The position numbers and the translations under genes were made by a program. 64,000 nucleotides of DNA, taken from assembly GCA_907163075.1 (NCBI GenBank), contig CAJQTY010000001.1, positions 2,046,001 through 2,110,000 of the forward strand. The letters run 5' to 3'. Under the pieces are notes generated by a model, which did not search any database, had not been told where the DNA came from, and saw only the letters and a program-made list of their open reading frames with translations. Position 1 is the stretch's first letter, and the number at the start of each line of letters is the position of its first letter. Positions 58,390-64,000 of this stretch are shown here, piece after piece. The stretch is from an uncultured Rhodocyclaceae bacterium. Lineage in GTDB: Bacteria; Pseudomonadota; Gammaproteobacteria; Burkholderiales; Rhodocyclaceae.

Positions 58390-60345
58390 ATGACGCTTTC
58401 GCAACAATTTGCCGCCTACAGTGAATGGCGTAGCCAGCTCTCCGCACGCATCGAGGCTTTTCGTGAATGGCTGTCCGACAACGATTTGAGCGATGCGCAG
58501 ACGGATCTGCGCCTTGTCCACTTGCTCGATAAATTGCGCGAAGATCGCCTGCACGTCGCTTTTGTCGCCGAGTTCTCGCGCGGCAAGTCGGAACTGATCA
58601 ATGCCATCTTCTTTGCCGATTACGGCAGCCGCATGCTGCCCTCGTCGGCAGGTCGCACGACGATGTGCCCGACCGAACTCATGTTCGATCCGGGCAAGCC
58701 ACCGTCGATCGAACTGCTGCCGATCAAAACCCGCGAATCGAATGCCAGCATCAGCGAATTCAAGCGTACTCCACACGAATGGAAAATCATCCCGCTCGAC
58801 ATCGAATCGGCCGAGTCCATGCAGGACGCGTTGCGCTCGGTTAGTGAAGTCGAACTTGTCGCCCCGGAAATTGCACAAAAATTCGGATTTTCCACGGCTG
58901 ACAACGAGTCCGCCGCGGTGCGCACGGCAGAAGACGGCGCGGTCGAAATCCCGCGCTGGCGCCACGCCGTCATCAACTTCCCGCATCCCCTGCTGCAACA
59001 GGGACTGGTCATTCTCGACACGCCCGGGCTCAACGCCATCGGCACCGAGCCCGAGCTGACCCTGTCGCTGCTGCCCAACGCGCATGCCGTCCTTTTCATC
59101 CTGGCCGCCGACACCGGCGTTACGCTGTCCGACATGAGCATCTGGAACGAGCATATCGGCGCTCCCGGGCGGCGGAAGAAAGGACGCCTGGTCGTTCTCA
59201 ACAAGATCGACAGCATGTGGGATGAACTCAAGACGGAAGAGGAGATCAACGCCGAAATCACCCGGCAAGCCGAGACTTGCGCGACGACACTGGACCGGCC
59301 AACGACCCAGGTCTTCCCCATCTCGGCACAGAAAGCGCTGGTCGCCAAGATCAACGGCGACGCCGCGCTCCTTGCGCGCAGCCGCCTGCCGGAACTCGAA
59401 CTGGCGCTTTCCCAGGAACTGATCCCGGCCAAGCAGGAAATCGTCCTCGAGAACACCGATGCCGAGTTTTCCGACGTCTACCTGCGCATGCGTGGCCTCC
59501 TCGAATCGCGCCTCGCCGGCCTGCGCGAGCAACTTGGCGAACTGACCGAACTGCGCGGGAAAAACAAGGGCGTCGTCGAATACATGATGGGCAAGGTACG
59601 CATCGAGAAGGAAGAATTCGAGTCGGGCCTGCAGCGCCACTACGCGGTACGCAGCGTCTTCTCACAACTGACCAACAAACTGTTCGGTCATCTTGGCCTG
59701 GACGCCATGCGCGCGCTGATTTCAGAGACGCGCGAGACGATGATGCAGGCAACGTTCTCGAAAAACCTGTCGGGCGCGATGAAGAATTTCTTCAACGTTG
59801 CGCGTGACAATCTCGGCAAAGCCGACGACGAGGTCAATGAAATCATCACCATGATGGAGGTGATCTACAAGAAATTCGCGGTTGAACACGGCCTCAAGCT
59901 CGGCACCCCGACCCGCTTCGCGCTGATCCGCTACCAGAAGGAGATTGACCGTCTCGAATACTGGTGCGACAACCATCTGAACAGCATGTTCCGGCTGATA
60001 ACGCAGGAGAAGCACAAGGTCACGCAAAAGTTCTTTGAGGAAGTCGCCGTGCAGGTCAGGCGCGCTTTCGAAAGCGCCAACCGCGACACCGAATCCTGGC
60101 TGAAAGCGATCATGGCGCCGATGGAAACCCAGGTTCGCGAACACCAGATCCAGCTCAAGCGGCGGCTGGAAAGCATCAAGCGCATTCATCAGGCGACCGA
60201 CACGCTCGAAGAGCGCATCAGTGAGCTGCTGCATGTGGAATATGACCTGAACGCGCAGATCGGGTCGCTCGACAAGGCCGGCGAGGATGTCCGGCTGGTC
60301 ATGAGAAAAGCGGTCGGCCGCCGGGGCCTGCGGCACGCGGCCTGA
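58390..60345 (+). CDS. Bacterial dynamin-like GTPase
   Basis: Large GTPase of 651 residues. G1 is AEFSRGKSELIN (60-71), G2 lies in SSAGRTTMCPTEL (about 85-97), G3 in LDTPGLN near 213, G4 in NKID near 276. A long helical region follows to the end (KVRIEKEEFESGLQRHYAVR and on) with no membrane segment, as expected for soluble dynamin-family stalk. Members remodel or link membranes; this group is uncharacterised. ATG 58390 is preferred to GTG 58372. The family is recognised by motifs, not by subgroup. Confidence 0.84.
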   Translation: MTLSQQFAAYSEWRSQLSARIEAFREWLSDNDLSDAQTDLRLVHLLDKLREDRLHVAFVAEFSRGKSELINAIFFADYGSRMLPSSAGRTTMCPTELMFDPGKPPSIELLPIKTRESNASISEFKRTPHEWKIIPLDIESAESMQDALRSVSEVELVAPEIAQKFGFSTADNESAAVRTAEDGAVEIPRWRHAVINFPHPLLQQGLVILDTPGLNAIGTEPELTLSLLPNAHAVLFILAADTGVTLSDMSIWNEHIGAPGRRKKGRLVVLNKIDSMWDELKTEEEINAEITRQAETCATTLDRPTTQVFPISAQKALVAKINGDAALLARSRLPELELALSQELIPAKQEIVLENTDAEFSDVYLRMRGLLESRLAGLREQLGELTELRGKNKGVVEYMMGKVRIEKEEFESGLQRHYAVRSVFSQLTNKLFGHLGLDAMRALISETRETMMQATFSKNLSGAMKNFFNVARDNLGKADDEVNEIITMMEVIYKKFAVEHGLKLGTPTRFALIRYQKEIDRLEYWCDNHLNSMFRLITQEKHKVTQKFFEEVAVQVRRAFESANRDTESWLKAIMAPMETQVREHQIQLKRRLESIKRIHQATDTLEERISELLHVEYDLNAQIGSLDKAGEDVRLVMRKAVGRRGLRHAA

Positions 60346-60362
60346 GGGCCAGTCAATGGAAA

Positions 60363-60391
60363 ACGCCATTCCCGTAGCACAGGAATGGCGT
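60363..60391 (-). terminator. Bidirectional terminator between the dynamin gene and ferredoxin
   Basis: ACGCCATTCC (60363-60372) pairs perfectly with GGAATGGCGT (60382-60391), loop nine bases. On the minus strand it is followed by TTTTCC, ending the ferredoxin transcript. Plus-strand T content is low (CAATTCTG). Confidence 0.78.
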
Positions 60392-60406
60392 CAATTCTGA
60401 AACAGC

Positions 60407-60685
<279 letters not shown>

Positions 60686-60688
60686 TTA

Positions 60689-61186
60689 TTAACGTTTTTC
60701 GGCTACTTTCTTGAGCAGCCGATCACAAATCGCGGGCTGAACAAACTTGCTGACATCGCCACCCAGAATGGCAATTTCGCGCACCATCGTCGCTGATATG
60801 AACATGTACTGCTCGCCCGGCGTCAGGAAGATCGTTTCGACATCCGGGTAGAGGTTCCTGTTCATTCCCGCCATCTGGAATTCGTATTCGAAATCGGATG
60901 CCGCACGCAGGCCACGCAGGATCACCTTGGCCCCGCGCACATGCAGAAAATCCATCAACAGTCCGTCAAAACTGCACACCTCGGCATTCGGGTAGGGCGC
61001 AAGAACTTCCTTGGCCATCTCGACGCGCTCATCCAGGGTAAAGAACGGCCGTTTGGACATGCTCGCCGCAATCGCCACGATCACGTGATCGAAAAGATTG
61101 ACCGACCGCCGAACGAGATCTTCGTGCCCGCGCGTAAGAGGGTCAAAAGTGCCTGCATAAATGGCTACCCGCTTATTCAGCTTCAT
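60689..61186 (-). CDS. coaD: Phosphopantetheine adenylyltransferase
   Basis: Enzyme of 165 residues in CoA synthesis. [16 protein letters not shown] at the N-terminus and [14 protein letters not shown] near the C-terminus are the nucleotidyltransferase signatures. Overlaps rsmD by 14 bases. Confidence 0.97.
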   Translation of the reverse strand: MKLNKRVAIYAGTFDPLTRGHEDLVRRSVNLFDHVIVAIAASMSKRPFFTLDERVEMAKEVLAPYPNAEVCSFDGLLMDFLHVRGAKVILRGLRAASDFEYEFQMAGMNRNLYPDVETIFLTPGEQYMFISATMVREIAILGGDVSKFVQPAICDRLLKKVAEKR

Positions 61187-61736
61187 CTGCCCTGCCTTTC
61201 CGCATCAAATGATAAAAAACCTGCCCGGCCCGGCCCCGACGCACCGTGCGCCAGTCGCCGCAGGCATCCACTGCGCTCTCGGCTTCAACGTAGAGCGCAC
61301 CGTCATCGGCCAGCAGTTCCGGCAACAGAGGCGTCAGTCGCTCCACCCAGCCCTGCTTGTACGGCGGATCGAGGAACAGCACGTCAAACCGCGATCCAGC
61401 CTCGTGCAACGTGGAGGCGAATTTTACAGCATCCGCGCGCACAATCCGCAAACGCCCGTCGGCTCCCAGCAAACGGGCATTCGCTTCCAGCGCCGCGAGC
61501 ACCCTGGGCGCATTCTCGACCATCACCACGCGCTGCGCGCCACGCGATGCCGCTTCGAAACCCAGCGCGCCGCTACCGGCAAACAGGTCAAGACAGGAAA
61601 GCCCGGACAGGTCCTGTCCAAGCCAGTTGAACACCGTCTCGCGCACGCGATCCGGCGTCGGGCGGAGTGCCTCGGAATCGGGAAAGCGCAACACGCGCCG
61701 CCGCCACTCGCCTCCGATGATGCGTATGGTGTTCAT
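61173..61736 (-). CDS. rsmD: 16S rRNA (guanine966-N2)-methyltransferase
   Basis: Methyltransferase of 187 residues. Start ATG 61736 ([14 protein letters not shown]). Motif I is [15 protein letters not shown] near residue 58 and motif IV is [10 protein letters not shown] near 120. RsmD and coaD are neighbours in many bacteria. Confidence 0.95.
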   Translation of the reverse strand: MNTIRIIGGEWRRRVLRFPDSEALRPTPDRVRETVFNWLGQDLSGLSCLDLFAGSGALGFEAASRGAQRVVMVENAPRVLAALEANARLLGADGRLRIVRADAVKFASTLHEAGSRFDVLFLDPPYKQGWVERLTPLLPELLADDGALYVEAESAVDACGDWRTVRRGRAGQVFYHLMRKGRADEAE

Positions 61737-61755
61737 AAGGTATTCAACATCCGCA

Positions 61756-63051
61756 TTACTCGCCGCCGACCACGACGGTCGCCATGCTTTCCGGCCGCAC
61801 ATGGCGCGCAAATGCCGCCTTGATATCGGCGACCGCTACGCTCTCAACGTTTTCGGCATAGCGCTCGAGGTAATCCAGCGGCAAGCCGTAGAAGCCGATG
61901 ATCGCCACGTTCTCGAGAATCTTGCGATTGCTGTCGAGGCGCAGCGGGAAGCTGCCGATGAGGTTCTGCTTCGCCGCCTGCAACTCGGCCGCGCTCGGCC
62001 CTTCGGCCAGGAATCCCGCCAGCACGTCACGCGCCACCTGCAAGGCGTCGTTGGCCTGCGCCTTTTTCGTCTGCAAACCGATCTGGAACGGCCCCGTCTG
62101 CGCCAGCGGGAGAAAATAACTCTGCACGCTGTAGGCAAAACCGCGCTTCTCACGCACTTCCTTCATCAGACGGGAGACGAAACCGCCACCGCCCAGCGAA
62201 TAGTTGCCGACGAGAAGCGGGAAATAATCGGGATCGCCGCGCCTGATCGCCGGCAGGCCGACCTGGACATGCGCCTGGGCGGCCGGGTGGGCGATGCGCT
62301 GTTCGCTCGCCGCCGGCAACTGCGGCTGTGCCAGGGCCGCCGCCGCGGCATCGGGCGGCAGACCGGCGCTCAGTTCCTGCGCCAGCACTTCCGCCTGCGT
62401 CCGCGACATGTCGCCGACAATCGTCAGCGTCGCCCGTTGCGCCGTGTAGTTGCCGCGCCAGAAGGCAACGACGTCGGCGCGCTGCAGGGCGTTCACCGAT
62501 TCCGGCGTGGCCTGCCGCCCATAGGGGTGCGCCGGGTACATCGCCGCCCACAAGGCCCGGCTGGCAATCGTCTCGGGGCGCGTCAGCGCCTCCTTCAGCG
62601 CGGCCGCGCTTCGCGCCTGTTCGCGCGCGAAAACGGTGGCTGGAAACTGCGGGCTGAGCAATACAGCACGCAACAGCCCGAAGGCCGGAATGCGCTTGTC
62701 GGACGCCGAAAGCGTGCGCAAACTGAGCGAGGCCCGATCGCGGTCGACGCCGCCGGAAAGCTGCGCGCCCAAGTCCGCCAGGCGGTTGGAAAGCTCGGTC
62801 TCGTCCATGCCCTGTACGCCCATCTCGAGCAGCGCGCGCGTCAGCGAAGCGAGTCCGGCCTGGCCCGGCGGGTCGTAAGCCGTACCGGCGGCCAGGTCCA
62901 CCTGCACATCGACAATCGGCAGGTCGTGGTTTTCGACAAAGAAGACGCGTGCGCCGGACGGCGCCAGCCAGTGCGCGATAGTCGGCACCGCTTCGGCGGC
63001 GCTGCCGGCCAGGCAAAGACACAGCACGCAAAACAGCCGGACGACTTTCAT
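61756..63051 (-). CDS. M16-family (pitrilysin) zinc-peptidase-like protein, apparently non-catalytic
   Basis: Exported protein of 431 residues with a signal peptide ending SAAEAVP. M16 fold is clear (GLASLTRALLEMGVQGMDE, then VGNYSLGGGGFVSRLMKEVR and EKRGFAYSV). The zinc motif HxxEH is absent: the corresponding helix reads GLASLTRALLEMG. M16 pairs usually have one catalytic and one partner subunit, and this would be the partner. Ten bases after its neighbour. Confidence 0.85.
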   Translation of the reverse strand: MKVVRLFCVLCLCLAGSAAEAVPTIAHWLAPSGARVFFVENHDLPIVDVQVDLAAGTAYDPPGQAGLASLTRALLEMGVQGMDETELSNRLADLGAQLSGGVDRDRASLSLRTLSASDKRIPAFGLLRAVLLSPQFPATVFAREQARSAAALKEALTRPETIASRALWAAMYPAHPYGRQATPESVNALQRADVVAFWRGNYTAQRATLTIVGDMSRTQAEVLAQELSAGLPPDAAAAALAQPQLPAASEQRIAHPAAQAHVQVGLPAIRRGDPDYFPLLVGNYSLGGGGFVSRLMKEVREKRGFAYSVQSYFLPLAQTGPFQIGLQTKKAQANDALQVARDVLAGFLAEGPSAAELQAAKQNLIGSFPLRLDSNRKILENVAIIGFYGLPLDYLERYAENVESVAVADIKAAFARHVRPESMATVVVGGE

Positions 63052-63061
63052 TCTTGCCTGC

Positions 63062-64000
63062 TCAATGGCGCGACACGGTGGAAGACGCGCGCGCCGAAGG
63101 CGGCAGCGCTTGCGGATCGAGTTCGGCGACGGTCAGTTGCTCGTCGCGGAAATACTTCCGCGCGACGGCCCGGACCTGTTCGGCACTTACCGCCTGGAGC
63201 TTTTCGAGCATTCGCGTGTTCAGCCGATAGGGAACACCAGCCGACTCGAGCTGGCCGATTTCCATCGCCTGCGCGAACATCGAATCGAGTTTGTAGATCT
63301 GGCCAGCGAGCAGTTGCGCCTTGGCGCGCACCAGTTCCTCGGCCGTCACGCCAGCGCTGGCGACGCGTTCGATCTCGGCGCGCATACCCGCTTCCAGTTC
63401 CGCCCGGGTCTTGCCGGCGCTGGGCGAGCCGGTCAGATAGAAGAGGCCGGGGCCGCGCGCGGTCGAATCGTAACCGGTGCCCGCCGAAGTGGCGAGGCGC
63501 TGTTCGCGGATCAGGTTCCTGGAGAAGCGCGCCGCGTCGTGGCCGTCGAGAATCGCCGAAAGCATTTCGAGGGCATAGAGATCAACATCGGCTTCCACGT
63601 CGCGAACGACCGGCACCTTGTAGGCCATCAGCACCACCGGCAGATCGGCCGGCGCCCTGACCGTCAGGCGGCGGATGCCGCTTTGTGCCGGCTCCTCCTG
63701 CGGCTTGCGCAGCGGCAAGGCGCGCGGCACAAGCGGGCCGTAATACCGTTCGGCCAGCTTGAAGACCGCGTCGTGATCGACATCGCCGACGATCACGACA
63801 TAAGCGTTGTTTGGCACGTACCAGCGCTCATACCAGTCGCGCGCATCGTGCGCGGTCATGCTCGCAAGATCGTTCATCCAGCCGATGACCGGCACCCGGT
63901 AGGGATGCGCCTGCAGGGCAACCGCGCTCATCTGTTCAAAGAGCAGCGACTGCGGCTGGTCCTCGGTGCGCAGGCGGCGCTCTTCCATGACCACCCTGAT
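63062..64000 (-). CDS. M16-family zinc peptidase (5' part off the window)
   Basis: The C-terminal 312 residues of an M16 peptidase. EERRLRTEDQPQSLLFEQMS and YRVPVIGWMNDLASMTAHDA, WYVPNNAYVVIVGDVD match the family after its zinc-binding region, which would lie beyond the right edge. The upstream end continues open to 64000, so start and HxxEH motif cannot be checked. The two genes form a typical heterodimer operon. Confidence 0.87.
   Translation of the reverse strand: MRVVMEERRLRTEDQPQSLLFEQMSAVALQAHPYRVPVIGWMNDLASMTAHDARDWYERWYVPNNAYVVIVGDVDHDAVFKLAERYYGPLVPRALPLRKPQEEPAQSGIRRLTVRAPADLPVVLMAYKVPVVRDVEADVDLYALEMLSAILDGHDAARFSRNLIREQRLATSAGTGYDSTARGPGLFYLTGSPSAGKTRAELEAGMRAEIERVASAGVTAEELVRAKAQLLAGQIYKLDSMFAQAMEIGQLESAGVPYRLNTRMLEKLQAVSAEQVRAVARKYFRDEQLTVAELDPQALPPSARASSTVSRH

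Overview
This is a GC-rich, gene-dense chromosomal window with almost no intergenic space. It looks like a betaproteobacterium, most likely of the Rhodocyclales (Dechloromonas/Azonexus/Accumulibacter-like). That placement is an inference from gene content and order: the metX-metW pair, the proteobacterial gshA/gshB pair, a short regulatory PTS (EIIA-Man, HPr, EI), a System I ccmABCDEFGHI operon, mreBCD-PBP2-rodA-rlpA, a mutM/TPR/lolB/ispE block and coaD-rsmD. No rRNA, tRNA, CRISPR array, prophage or intact insertion sequence was seen.

Layout. 1-3641: an ABC-F ATPase (ybiT, running off the left edge) divergent from ahpC-ahpF, which has a tandem OxyR-type operator. 3743-3916: an unrecognised 38-codon membrane microprotein gene with its own terminator. 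4196-12307: a complete high-affinity potassium uptake locus on the minus strand (microprotein, kdpF, kdpA, kdpB, kdpC, kdpD, kdpE). 12511-18295: panE, an orphan N6-adenine-type DNA methyltransferase, gshA, gshB and apbE. 18365-20801: EIIA-Man, HPr and enzyme I. 20835-24717: a SAM-II-like riboswitch plus terminator ahead of metX-metW-ampG-SMUG1-type glycosylase. 24722-26097: a cluster of four small membrane or envelope proteins (YqjD/YqjE/YqjK type). 26213-32077: xth, pyrE, a coiled-coil exported protein, and gatC-gatA-lipoprotein-gatB. 32178-38883: the rod-shape (elongasome) operon. 38910-41219: an isolated hypF. 41642-48831: the cytochrome c maturation operon behind an FNR-type site. 48851-53793: a HAD phosphatase and ugpBAEC for glycerol-3-phosphate uptake. 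53790-54108: two decayed transposase fragments. 54129-64000: ispE, lolB, a TPR protein, mutM, a dynamin-like GTPase, ferredoxin, coaD, rsmD and two M16 peptidase-family proteins, the last cut by the right edge.

How the parts fit. Most genes are housekeeping: peroxide defence (ahpCF, glutathione synthesis), potassium homeostasis, methionine synthesis, cell-wall elongation and recycling, mischarged-tRNA repair (gatCAB), base-excision repair (xth, SMUG1, mutM), haem attachment to c-type cytochromes and lipoprotein sorting. Visible control elements are the OxyR-type site, the SAM-II riboswitch, an FNR-type half-palindrome pair at about -41.5 of ccmA, and several intercistronic hairpins. No wholly new multi-gene system is evident. 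The most novel items are the 38-codon membrane protein, the orphan methyltransferase, the riboswitch-terminator arrangement, and the transposon-scarred junction next to ispE.
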